From: Pomacea canaliculata
Lineage: Eukaryota; Mollusca; Gastropoda; Architaenioglossa; Ampullariidae
Direction: 5' to 3'
Length of the DNA: 64,000 bases
Assembly: GCF_003073045.1 (NCBI RefSeq)
Contig: NC_037596.1
Span: 9,979,950-10,043,949 of the forward strand
Below the pieces are notes generated by a model. That model saw nothing but the letters and a program-made list of their open reading frames with translations, did no database searches and was not told where the DNA came from. The translations under genes were made by a program, and so were the position numbers. Of this stretch, positions 11,801 to 22,500 are shown piece after piece. The first letter of the stretch is position 1, and each line of letters opens with the position of its first letter.

Positions 11801-14800
11801 AAGCGATGATATCAAACGTTACTTCCTCATGTGTATATATTTTGTAGTCACCAATATGCGTAGATAGCTGACCTCGAGGTTTGCCTTTAAAACAAAAAGC
11901 ACACACACACACATAGAGACACAATAACCCAATAACCCACGCATAATCACAATAATGATTGTCTGTAGGGATAAATTCAAAGTGATATATGTACAGCTGT
12001 ACAGACGCATTATTCGTACTCAAGTACAGTATAATGTTTGGAGAGAAGGCTGTCCAAAGGTTATACTTACACAAAACACCGAGTTCGAGACGGAGGGAGG
12101 TGGTCACGTGATGTGAAAACTCGTTCCTGGCAGAGCACAAGTACATTGCTGTGTCTTCACAGCGAGCGATGAAAGTGTAGTTGGCAACATTCGAGCCGTT
12201 AAATATAACAGTGTTGTTATTACGATAGATGGAGATGTGTGGTGAAGGTCGGCCATCTGACTCACACAGAAAGTCCACTTGGTCTCCATCATTCACTGTC
12301 TGATTCCGTCCAGAACCGTTCAGCGAAAACCGACTGACTTTTGCAGCATCTGTAAAACAGAAGCTGTCAAATTTATTATTTTGTACAGCAGCTAGGACAA
12401 CTCCTGTTCACACTATTTGGAAACAGTCTTTGAGGAATTAAAAAAAAATTTTTTTTTTCCCTGTTTTGTCATACGGGGTAATGGATGTTAAATAAAATTT
12501 ACGAACAACACTGTAAGAGTCTTGTTAGTAGAATCATTTCAAAAGAGGACCATCAGCATCTTCCACAAGCATTACTATGATAATCAAGATGATACGCAAA
12601 AGGATTTTGATAATGACATACTATAAAGTTATTCATAAAACATTATTTAGAAAATAAATCATATTTCTTCCACGGCACTACACTTAACTGTGCACAGAGT
12701 TAGATAACACATTTCTCTCAAGTATCTCTGCAAAACAAAAATATAAATCAATATAACCCACCCCACGAAAGAGTGAATAATTTTTATGATAGAGTAAGGA
12801 AAATTAGTTAATAAATCGATGGGTGAACTTTTAGGAAGGTTGAATGCATTAAAGGAGATAGAATCAATTTGAAATCACACTGAAATTTGTTTCTATTATC
12901 GTCAGATGGTTCTATAAAAATATCACACCCAATAGTAAATGCATAGTCTAAACATACATGTATGCATTGATACAAATTATCACATAGACAATGACAATGA
13001 CAATGACAATTCTTTATTTTCACGCGTGCTAGAATAAGCAGAAGGCTTTTTAGATGAAATCTTTTTCTGAAAAGGCAAACAAAAGAGCAGCAAGAAAAAG
13101 AAGAAATAATGAAAACAGATTAGCTATCAAAGAATATACTAGCGTTCAAACATCGATAAAGAGGTGAAAGGCGATAGGATTGTTTACTTACACCCAACAT
13201 TAGCTGTGTAGATGTTCCCACGGGTCTCATTTCCTCTTCTGATGACGTCACACCTGAACCAGGTTCTCTCATGATCCGAGAGAGTCAAGCGATGAGTAAA
13301 GTTCATTTCTTGTGATCTCACGGACAGGTACTCTTGCCTTGCTGGTTGTCCTTGGTTTGTCTGGTTACCAATGACCCACCTCAGGTAGCCTGCAGGTTGT
13401 CCTAGACTATTGGTCTTACAGGTACAGGTGACATTAGTGTTTTCTAACACGTAGGGATGTGGGCTACACGACACTGTTGGCATGTGAGGTCCTTCTGCAC
13501 AAATAATAGGTAGTTTTAGAGTCTTACTTGTGCATAACATCTTGTTCTTCTATGATGTTTAGACTTCATGCTTCTTTTTTGCGAAACAATTCAAGATAGT
13601 AAGATTTCAATTTTGATAAATAAAAAAAAAGAGAAGCAAAGGCACAAACTGAGCGGAAATATGATGTACTGTCATTTGTTTCACTGGTTTTTCTTGTTCT
13701 TTATAAAAATGAAGTTTCTATCTGTACCCGACAGCGCGTGTGCGAAAGTTCAGACGTCAGTGTGTGTGGGAGAATGGGTGTACTAAACTAATGTGGAAAT
13801 GTGCACACGACTGCGTGGTCACTAGACTAGTACTTAAAAAATGCAGGTGATGATTACTGTGGTGTGTATTTGTGCAGAGAGGTTGGTAGAGAGTGGGCCA
13901 AACGGATAAAAGTGTGGGTTAGTTAGGGAAACGTTGAAATATAATATATTGAAAGAGCTCCCCATATTCCTTCCTTCAATTTAAGTAATTTTTATCTTAC
14001 CATTTATAATCCACTCGAAACCACCAGTCAATTTTGCATTGTAAGTTCGTCCACCAGGATAGATGACAACATAAAAACCATAACGTCCTGTTTCTACTGG
14101 GAGAGTTGTGTTGAACAGACAGGAGCCTGACACTTTCACTTCACCCTGGGTGCTCTCGCTGGTTGGAAACGTCACCATCGTGATCATTTCTACAGTTTCA
14201 TTTCTTGACTGCAGTAACAAAAACATAGGGAGGGGGGCAAAATTCAATATCATAATCATCATCGTCGTCGTCGTAGTCGCCATCATCATCAAACGATATA
14301 CTTAGACAATGTGGCTTCACACCTTACCAGATAAGAACTAAAAGTAGCAAAGCAAACGTCAACATAGAGAGTAATTAATTTTTTTTTATCGTTATTCAAG
14401 ATTTAGTTATTCTCGTAAAGAAAAGCCAGATAAGAAGCCATTCAAAACTGATTTCTTTACAATAAAAGATTTGCTACGAAACTGCATCGTTTGTTTCAAT
14501 GGAAAAAAAATTATGTATTCGTAAAACAAAGTTAACTCGTCAACAAAAAAATCACTTGGATTTATTTGTTTTGTGGGTAACTAACTGTAGTTAGCATTTT
14601 ATCTATAATTTTTAGATTAATGATTGTCAGAGGTTTGGGAAAATTATAGAAATAAACTTGGATCACTAATATTTGTAAATGTTTAAGCTGTCTCTGCTGG
14701 CAATTCGCATACAAACTATACACGTGCATAGAGCCACCAGAGAATAGCATTGCTTTTCAGACACGCAGTCCCTAACTGAAAAAAATAGTGAATCTCACAC

Positions 14801-16152
14801 AGATTACCCACATCGTGGTTTCTCCTATACAACTGACACAAGTAACGTCCACGGGAGGAGTAGACACTGCCGATGTCACATGATACATTCACGATCCATG
14901 ACGTATTAATTGCGGTGCATGAAACGCCCTCTGGAGGATCTAAAATAGTTGAAATAAGTTACGGTACGGACGACTGGACAGAAAGACAAAACTGAATTTT
15001 TATATATAAAAGAGACAAATTTTTTAAAATGTAGTTTCTTTCTCTTACTGATACAAGGTACATAGAGGTCTAGTCGAACAAAATTTCAGACTTTTTCCAA
15101 ACATTTTCAGACGAGAAACTTTCCACTTGAAAGCACATACAAAGGCGGTCTGGCGGAACTGCAAGTATGGACGACCTTATGCAAAAGGCTTTTTAACCAA
15201 CAGAGCAGAGTATGGACAGCGTGCAGTGTTTGAGCTACTGAACGAAGTGGGAATGGAGTCAGCAGGGTGAGGAGGGAAGACAGGAAATCAGGCGCACAAT
15301 GATGGAGACATTTATAATATAATCATATGTAATGGAACAGAAATAATATTAACCTACAATAGTTTTATAATATAATAATTTTAAAACCAGAAGACAAAGT
15401 GCTTACACACAAAGTTGAGTTCACAATGACCCGAGTTCACAGGTGATATTCCAACTGTAAGAACACACTGAAGACTAGCGTTTAACAAAAGACCGATGTC
15501 TGAACGATTTGAAGCTTTGATGGTCATAGAACTTGAATGGCGAGAATTCACTACAGTGGCAATAAACAGTTTCCTGAAATCATCCGTCTTAATGCAAGTA
15601 TCAGCGCATGTTGATAACAAATCAGAACTATCGGCGCCCTGGCGTTGCAGTCTCCAGTCCACTTCTCCCTGAGCCGTGCAGTTGAAGACAGTGTCTTGGC
15701 CAGCCAGCACTTCTCTCACGCCGTCTTTACCACAGGGGAATATAAGTACACCTGAAACTTCATGTTTTACAGAAGCCACAAGCCACCGTTAATTCATGAC
15801 AGAAAATAGTAAAGTAGTTCTTTTTTCTTTCTTTTTCTTATTTTCTGATATTTTTCTTCTTTTTTTTTTCGCTGTCTCACACACGCAGAAATAACCATCC
15901 ATGCAGTCATACATTTCAAAATATTGTCTTTTCCCATGTACTACAGCGGTTGAATATCATATTACTCATGATGATTAAAGCCGGAGTGACAAACATACGT
16001 TTTATCTCTTCCTACGCCATCTACACAGATACATGTAGCACTTTGTAAATTTTTTTACCTCTGTCTACTGAAGAGCGAAGAGAAAGCAAGAGAGCTGCTA
16101 CCCACAAGCACCATTGCTTTTTCCCATGCTGATGTAAGGCGCAGATGTACAT
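8542..16152 (-). CDS. Gene A: five-Ig transmembrane receptor with tyrosine-motif tail (11 exons)
   Basis: Joined minus-strand exons: 16152-16059, 15751-15407, 14939-14812, 14208-14001, 13494-13192, 12349-12071, 11884-11558, 11306-11193, 10667-10485, 10048-9908, 8837-8542. All junctions follow GT-AG and the frame is open for 805 codons. Order: signal peptide (about 1-31), Ig-like modules D1 (32-146), D2 (147-258, split over two exons by a phase-0 intron), D3 (259-359), D4 (360-452) and D5 (453-561), TM (about 570-592), then a basic stop-transfer KKRRKK and a 200-residue tail. Exon borders between modules are phase 1, as in shuffled Ig domains. Many NxT/S sites suggest a glycosylated surface protein. 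The tail has Y630, Y677 (VVYAVV, ITIM-like), Y720 (DYQNI, YxN), Y734 (DYVQL) and Y786 (TEYCAL), suggesting phosphotyrosine signalling through SH2 proteins. Gene B is its paralogue. Ligand and vertebrate equivalent are unknown; the exon model is inferred from sequence alone. Confidence 0.85.
9908..10048 (-). CDS. Gene A exon 10: cytoplasmic exon with ITIM-like VVYAVV
   Basis: Encodes GIEGSEPSLPPTCQ followed by VVYAVVDKTKN (Y677), which fits the ITIM pattern [IVLS]-x-Y-x-x-[ILV]. Phases 1-1, donor gtaaat. The motif resembles PLYAVVDK in exon 9, so exons 9 and 10 may be an internal duplication. No counterpart is found at the gene B locus. Confidence 0.78.
10485..10667 (-). CDS. Gene A exon 9: cytoplasmic exon with PLYAVVDK
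   Basis: Encodes A600 to Q660, with a YxxV motif at Y630 (PLYAVVDKKKK) and a long run of charged residues. The acceptor ttcctag and donor gtgaat give phases 1-1. The homologous sequence in gene B carries an early stop. Confidence 0.78.
11193..11306 (-). CDS. Gene A exon 8: transmembrane exon
   Basis: Encodes a stalk (NELEQHNSF), about 22 hydrophobic residues rich in V and I, then LKKRRKKN as stop-transfer. Phases 1-1, donor gtaggc. It aligns with gene B exon 8. Confidence 0.85.
11558..11884 (-). CDS. Gene A exon 7: membrane-proximal Ig-like module D5
   Basis: Starts KPRGQLSTH and contains FDIIAYPVPYEYHMW, a C-x7-9-C pair, and SAGLYKVQIINEVGDGN, a typical late Ig beta-hairpin. The donor gtgagt overlaps an in-frame stop just downstream, so the frame must be left here (phase 1). 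Confidence 0.86.
12071..12349 (-). CDS. Gene A exon 6: Ig module D4 (I-set-like)
   Basis: Contains VDFLCESDGRPSPHISIYRN and the hallmark CEDTAMYLCSARNEF (D-x-A-x-Y-x-C). This is the most orthodox Ig domain of the protein. It lacks the usual Trp after the first Cys, as does gene B. Phases 1-1, donor gtaagt. Confidence 0.88.
13192..13494 (-). CDS. Gene A exon 5: Ig module D3
   Basis: 303 nt, the same as gene B exon 5. The core is CTCKTNSLGQPAGYLRW, then RTWFRCDV near the end, the C-W-C pattern of an Ig domain. Phases 1-1, donor gtaagt. Confidence 0.88.
14001..14208 (-). CDS. Gene A exon 4: second half of module D2
   Basis: Enters in phase 0 after ctgcag and leaves in phase 1 before gtaaga. 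It contains VKVSGSCLFNTTLP and YPGGRTYNA, both conserved in gene B exon 4 (VKVSGFCQFNTTLP, SPGGRTYYA). Confidence 0.85.
14812..14939 (-). CDS. Gene A exon 3: first half of module D2
   Basis: 128 nt, the same length as in gene B. It starts PPEGVSCTA and contains YSSRGRYLCQLYR. The acceptor is tattttag; the donor is best placed at GAT|gtgggt, giving phase 0, because only phase 0 opens the frame of exon 4. Confidence 0.75.
15407..15751 (-). CDS. Gene A exon 2: N-terminal Ig-like module D1
   Basis: Phase 1 to phase 1, 345 nt, exactly the length of gene B exon 2. Conserved features are REVLAGQDTVFNCTAQG, a WR pair about nine residues later, paired TC-x-x-TC cysteines, the string RHSSSMTI and a C-terminal Cys. 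It reads as a V-type Ig fold with extra disulfides. Confidence 0.85.
16059..16152 (-). CDS. Gene A exon 1: signal peptide
   Basis: Starts at MYICALHQHGKKQWCLW and continues into VAALLLSLRSS, a basic stretch followed by a hydrophobic core. It ends in phase 1 (AGA-G) before a gtaaaa donor. The W-x-W-x-A-x-x-LL pattern matches exon 1 of gene B, which supports the start choice. Confidence 0.7.
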
Positions 16153-16914
16153 TCCTCTGACTGGTTTCAAGAAAGGTTTCGCAGAAAATGATCGTGCTAT
16201 CTTTCAGCCTCTTTTCTCTATTGTAGATTATTTCATAACCCGGAATGTAAAGTGGACTTTAATACATCCTGTTATTACAAGAACTCTTACTTTAACACAT
16301 AAAATATATATGATCCTGGAATACCAAGGCAGAGAAGGTTCCTCCTTTTGCCTAGTGATGGATGTCTTAGTAAAGTTTAACGATGGAGTCCTCAAGTTGT
16401 TCATACATCAGCGGCTGGCTGAGTCTCGGTAAATGAAAGCTAATGAACGATGCCTCGGCTTAGCCTAAATGCTGTTGAACGTGGAAGGAAATGCTTCCGC
16501 AGTCAAGTGAGGGGACAGACAGCGAATGTTGTTAAGGTGGGAGGCAGACGAAGACCACGAACATGTGATGGAGGCGTGGCTATCATGCAAATATGTTACT
16601 CAAAACAATGGAAAGGCCATCTTCATATTTTTTACATTTTTATTGTCTCTGTGCAAACAGTTAACAATTCCTTCAAAATCTTTTTTGATGAATCTGTTGT
16701 CTTGATGAATAGTCAACATAAATTTGATGACAATCCAGTATGGTCTTCAGAATGCCCAGGTCAGCAGTCAAGCAAAAAAGGTCATTGAACCTACACAAAA
16801 TGCGTGCAATTGCAGCATATCCAAATGAAAAGGCAGAATCAAACTGTAGAAAACATGCAGTGGACGTGTCCATTGTCTACACAACAAATGTGCCTTGTTA
16901 ATAGTGCCTCAGAA
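16153..16914. other. Spacer between gene A and a Tc1 remnant
   Basis: No gene is supported. An ORF starting MPRLSL at 16450 superficially resembles a Tc1 transposase N-terminus, but a better N-terminus for the nearby Tc1 copy lies at about 16920. No clear TATA box was found for gene A. Confidence 0.5.
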
Positions 16915-17840
16915 AAGACGATTAAGTACTGTCGAACAAGGAAGGGTCATTTCTTGGCTGCAAGAGGGCAAAGGTGTTTGAGAAAATGGCCAACGATTGC
17001 GAGTTCCTCACTCTGTCATTCAAATTCTACGAGACCGCTACAATGCAACGGGAAGTGTAATAGAACGTATAGAAACCCAGTCAACTATCAGACAGCAGGA
17101 CAGGTTCATTGTTCTATTGGCTCTAAGTCAGAGAACAGCCACTGCCAGCACACTCAGGAGACAGCTGCAAGTTGCCGCCTACGTGTCAGTGATCACACAG
17201 TTCGCAACCGACTCAGGGAGAGCAATCTTCAGTCAAAGCGATGTCCGACTTGTCTCTGTGCTGCTCGTCTTGAATGGACACGAGGCCATCGGGCATGGAC
17301 AAGGTAACAGTGGGCCTCAGTCCTCTTCAATGATGAATCTCGCTTTGCCAGGTCCTTTCACGATGGCCTAATCCGCGTCTCGTTTCCAGACAATTTAGTA
17401 ACACTCTCCGTGTTACTAAATTATTGCTATGGTGGTTAATCCATCATGGGGTCGGCATACAGAACTCCCCTCTACCTGGTGCAAGGCAAGCTGACAAGAG
17501 ATACCATTTTAAAACCTCTAGTACTGCCAGTACTGCATAAAATTGGATCAGGCGCTGCTTTTCAAGATGACAACTCCAGACCGCGTAGGGCAAGGGTCGC
17601 CAATGATTTCCTGCAGCACCACCGTCAACCGCATAAACTGGCCGGTATTCCCCAGATATAAATCCCATTGTGTATATGTCATGGCCCAGCGGCTTTCATA
17701 CCCCAACCCAACAGTTGGCCCCAATCAGCCGTGCCAGTTTCTTCAGTAAGAGTGGCAGGCAATTCCTCAAAGGACTCTGAGACAAAGGTTCCTTACTTGT
17801 ATTAATGCCAATGGTGGACACACACAATATTGACTTTTTT
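16915..17840 (+). mobile_element. Tc1/mariner-family DNA transposon remnant
   Basis: Read across frames, the plus strand gives the standard Tc1 transposase order: an N-terminal LSTVEQGRVISWLQEGKG, then a DNA-binding stretch with RVPHSVIQILRDRYN and QQDRFIVLLAL, VSDHTVRNRLRESNLQS, WASVLFNDESRFA (first catalytic region), FQDDNSRPRRARVANDFLQ (second Asp region) and a C-terminal INANGGHTQY. Several frameshifts, a stop after the N-terminal helix and lost sequence after the ESRF motif show it is dead. No terminal repeats were pinned down. A small hairpin (17392-17422) sits at the internal break. Confidence 0.85.
17392..17422. repeat. Perfect 13-bp inverted repeat hairpin inside the Tc1 remnant
   Basis: AATTTAGTAACAC (17392-17404), a 5-nt loop TCTCC, then GTGTTACTAAATT (17410-17422). 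It lies where transposase coding sequence has been lost, so it may be an insertion scar or a tiny foldback. Confidence 0.8.
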
Positions 17841-19196
17841 CTCTGATACCACTTTTTCTGAACTTTGAAACCATTCGTCATGTCAGACCAAGCTCAGTTT
17901 TAGTTGTTAAAAAAGATTTTATTTCAATAAAATTGGCTGATTCAGGTTTCGTTTAATGAATAAAAAAAGCTTCGAATTAAAATTATTGTATTATTTTTGG
18001 CCCGAAACGATGAATTACTATACAGGTGCTCGTTTGATTGATTCGAGTAGTATGCAAGCCGCAAGACATCTATACTGGACTTCAAGCTGTAGCCGCTTTC
18101 CTTATCTTGCGAAGTCTTTAGAAACTGCTCTGCTGTTTAAATGCATCCATTTCGTATGAGTTGGAATGAAAACGCTTTTTTTCTTCCAATGAACTCATTG
18201 ATTGAAGTTTCGGCATTAGATTGTAAGATTTACTCTTCATTATTTATAAATTTATGACGTCTCTGACTGTAAATCATTATATGTATTATGATGAATAAAT
18301 AAATGACTTTTAGATTTATGTGAGAAAAGTAATCTGGAACCAACTGCTATTCACTTTTCCATGACGACGCTCTTGTCTATTAGTCGGGGACTCGTCGATC
18401 TAGTCATTACATCTGCGTGCAATTACTCGTTTCTGTGCAATATTTCGTTACACCTATTTGAGTATATCAGAGATGTGCATGACTGCCGACGATACACTTC
18501 ACTTCGACTTTCCTTCTCGGGATAATTCCTGAAATCCTTACTTGGCTATGAATATTCATATTGAACTTTAACTACCACTGTTACAACAACAACAAAACAA
18601 TAATACCTCTTTCCATTATCATGATTTCCAACCAAATATTAAATTTTCACACCATTCTTTACCGATATGGAGGTAGCCAAAGCAATAAAAACAATTAACT
18701 CGTCTCATAACTTGACTAAGCAAGGAATTCCCCGGTCTCTTTCACTCATAAATTCGCTACAGTGTCTCTCTTCTTCGACGACTGGCGAGGGAATAAACTC
18801 AGTTATTTCCCAAACAGGGGTTCAGTGAACCTTTCGCTCACTCATGCACGCTACCATGCATTCCAACTAGTACACAGTTAAGGGGAGTAATCTCTGCTTC
18901 CCAACAGACAAGGGCGACAACCCCTCCTAACAGAAACCGGCGAGCCATATGGGCGGTAGCTCTTTGAAAAATATGGAGTTATGGTTTAATCAAAAAGGCA
19001 TAGATCAAACCGGCTAGCTGAAACAGAAGACTAAAATTTTAATTACAAACAAGGATCATTAAAGATGATCTTACATCAGCTTTTGCTTATAACCGAGAAG
19101 CATATAAACAAAGCACAACAAATCAACTCAAGGTTCTTTCACATGAAATTTGTGTCATTGAATTCCATCCTTCCTTGTTTTTTCCTTGTTTTCTGT
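17841..19196. other. Spacer between Tc1 remnant and gene D
   Basis: No gene, RNA or clear repeat found. AT-rich with short chance ORFs. Confidence 0.5.
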
Positions 19197-19202
19197 TTTA
19201 TT
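19197..19202 (-). terminator. Poly(A) signal of gene D
   Basis: AATAAA on the minus strand about 170 nt past the proposed stop codon of gene D. Confidence 0.4.
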
Positions 19203-19368
19203 CTTCTTCTCAGCCATAGTACTGACTAAACCTGTGAAAAAATAGAAAATTTCCATGAAGTACAGAAATGAAAAGTTCTTGTTTAAGAAGTGATTAACAT
19301 CGATCGATCTGCAGCAAAACAAACTTCAAAGCAATACCTTATAAAAATAACCTAAAAAAAAAAGACTG

Positions 19369-19557
19369 TTACATTTTCTTCAAAACTAGTGACAAGTGAT
19401 CCCCCAAAAGTGGATGCTGTTTCAGATTAGCAGATGAAGTTTCCTTGAATGCATTTATTTCTGCATCAGACACACATAGTTTTGAAATTATTTTGTGTAT
19501 GCTGAAACTTTCTGACTTTTTGTTAAAAAATGAGATAAATCCATCAAAGCAGAAAAT
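19369..19557 (-). CDS. Gene D exon 4 (tentative): cytoplasmic tail
   Basis: After a gcaag acceptor the phase-0 frame runs IFCFDGFISFFNKKSESF to KKM and a TAA. It is in phase with exon 3 and has a poly(A) signal shortly downstream, but there is no homologue in C or E and the acceptor is weak. Confidence 0.4.
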   Translation of the reverse strand: MFCFDGFISFFNKKSESFSIHKIISKLCVSDAEINAFKETSSANLKQHPLLGDHLSLVLKKM

Positions 19558-22500
19558 CTTGCTGCCGAAATTAATTTTGTCAATAAAGTATGTTTGAACG
19601 ATAAAGGTAAAGGTCATCCCAGGACCTTTTCAGGTCATTAGGAAGTAAGGTGTTAGACACCTCACTTTTCTAGGGGCAGTGCAAATCTCCACGGCTAGCC
19701 TTTAGGTTTGGACGCAAATGCTCTAACCACTCGATCCCCCTAAAAATTCTGTTTACATTCTTGTTATTACTTTGCAACTGATATTTGTAACTAACGAGCG
19801 GTATATTTGTTAGATTGAAACAAACTCTAGCTCTCAAACTATTTTTAGCAGGGATTGGTGACAAAAACACACGTTAGATTAAATACATATAGGGTAGTGA
19901 ATTTTACCTTAAGGGTATGGCTAGAAATGCTCTGCTTTATCCAAAAGTTTGACATCAAGGAAACCACAGTGAGCAATACCAACGTTCCACTAATCACATA
20001 TGCTCCTGATGTCCCTGTATCTGCTGAAATTAGCAATAGAGTTACAACAATATTAGGACACACAAAACCGTTTTTGCTCTTTGAGAAGACATCTTCTATG
20101 ATTTTCCCATAGATGAAAGAAGAATGATAAATCTGGTCAAGGTGAAACAAGCATTGTAGCTCCGAATAACTAATAACTTCTGTCCAATACAAACATCATC
20201 TGTTTTGTTTATAAGATTTCACCTAAGATATTACAGGTGGCTTGGGAAAAAAGTACTATTCAAAGATAATGTTGAAAATGATGTTATTAAGATGGTATAA
20301 GTAAGGGAATGGGACAGTGAGTGGGGGACATATTTTAATAGAGATAGATACACAGTAGAGAAGGCAGCCCACGGAACCATATTGCTTTTCTCTTCTTGTC
20401 TAGAAACATATCAGGCGACTTTCGCTTACTTAATCTACTCCTTTGAGCACTGAAAAAAATCTCAAGCAAAGGAACATCAACCAGGCAATGCGGTGTACTG
20501 GTGTTAGTATGTGTTCGCGTGCACATGCAATTCATTTAATGAAAATGTATAAGAGAAATATTAAGGAACACTGACAAGAAAAAAAAGTTGGGGGTAATTT
20601 ACACAATAACATCCCCAACAACCACTACCATTGGCTTATACTTTGGCTTGCTTTCTCAAACATTTCCCTTAAGTTCACCTAATCTATCTGGCAACAATAA
20701 TTTTGACTATTTGTGTCATCTAAATATGTAATGGAAGGCATAATGAATGGCTATCTTTCAGAGTTAGAACGAGTCATTCAACTTTATCTCAAGGGAACAC
20801 TTACCGAAGCTTATATTTTTGCAGACTTTTATCTTCAAAGGACTTTTTGTTATTGCACAATATTTGCATTCTAGCAGTGCTCCATTATCTTGGCTTATAT
20901 TGGCCCAGTAAGCAAATATATATGTAAAGATATCTTGGGTGGAATCATCACACCAGCAGCTGTTAGGAAGTGAGCTATTCTGTTTTTTACAATTAGAAGG
21001 TTCTGGTAAAGGTGCTCGGCATGGTGTTGATGTGATTTTACCAACTGTGCGATCTATTCTCACATATTCTGGTGATGATAAGCATCCTGCATTATCAACT
21101 GCTGTTTTGTTGATCTTGCATATGAGTTTGTTCTGTCCTTCCTTGAATTGTGGGCATGTCAACTCCACATCAGAAAGGTCCACTGTAACAGTGCATGATA
21201 AATATATTAACAATTATGAGGAGTCATTTTGTATTCCTGTCTACTTAATTCATCTATTGGAATTATTTTTCTTGACAAAGTCTGAGAATATTAGAAGCTG
21301 TAAATAAAGTTCAAAAATCGAAAAATTTTCAATACGAATTTAACTGACACAAACAGAAAACCAATCAAAGTATCTCTAAATCAATACTTTGAGAAACGGC
21401 TTCAGATAAATGTGTCTAATGCACTCACACACAAAAATTTGTACATACATCCAAGACTTATAGTTAATTCGAATCCTATAGTGCCCTCAACAATCCCATA
21501 ATAATTCATGTGGTTAGATCTTCATTCTCACAGTGAAGGAACTACCATCACTATTATTTTAGGTGTGAGAAAAAAGTGAAAAAAGAAGTAATTATATAAT
21601 TACCTCCAAAGTTAACTTATTTGTGAATACAGTTTTTTAAAAATAACAACATTACTAATGTTCTATACTCAGACACTGAATAAAATAAAGTTATATGAGC
21701 CACTAAAAACTGTCCATACTTTCAGCCTCATAAACCTTCAAGACTTTCACCTGCTTTTTTGTTGGGTTCAAAATACCAACTTTAGCTCTTCTCTTCAGGC
21801 AGCATTTTTCTTTCTTTATCCAAAAAGAGTTGTACTCCTTCAGTAACATAGAAAGGTAGACTAATGCTAAACTGGAAAAATGAGCTCGGAGGTAGTTCTC
21901 TCCCCTACTACAATGTGATATGTAACAAAGCACAGAAGAGTTTTCCACTGCAATACTTTACCAGTCCATGTTAAAAATGTCTTATACAAAATTATTCCCA
22001 CTAAAAGTATCAATTTTCATGTCAGGTAAAATTTGTTTTCCAGGAACTGAAGTTTGCTGGCTTCAAATCCAAGAATGTTAAATCACTAATATTAGATTGT
22101 ATTGTGTATTTATTGTGTGGATTTGTGTGTTTATTGTTACTCATTAAGAATATATATAAGTAGTTATTGATCAGATGTACATGGTTTTACAGGTATGGCA
22201 TAACAAAGTCTAGTGCTCATAGTGAATATTATTATGTTTATTTTACATCTTGAAAAGAAAAAGCATTTCTATCTTTAAATTCTAATCCTAACCCTGTAAA
22301 ATCTTGCTTAAAATTACTTAATAAATACTTAATAATTACTACTTATCTCATAAGTATATGCAAATATCATCTAAAACTTATTGAAAACAGACTTTTGATA
22401 CAAGGATTACACTAATACAGCCATATGCAACAAGTAAATGGTTCTTCATGCTCTTGTTTCACAAGTGCTTACAAGAAAACAAAATGCATAATATTCTGCT

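Noticed and set aside
16450-16788. 112-aa ORF starting MPRLSLNAVERG, like a Tc1 transposase N-terminus
   Set aside because: Similarity ends after about a dozen residues, and a better N-terminus for the Tc1 copy is at about 16920.
19845-20192. Unspliced 115-aa ORF containing the gene D TM segment
   Set aside because: The phase and acceptor at 20023 agree with splicing from exon 2; the longer ORF includes intron sequence.
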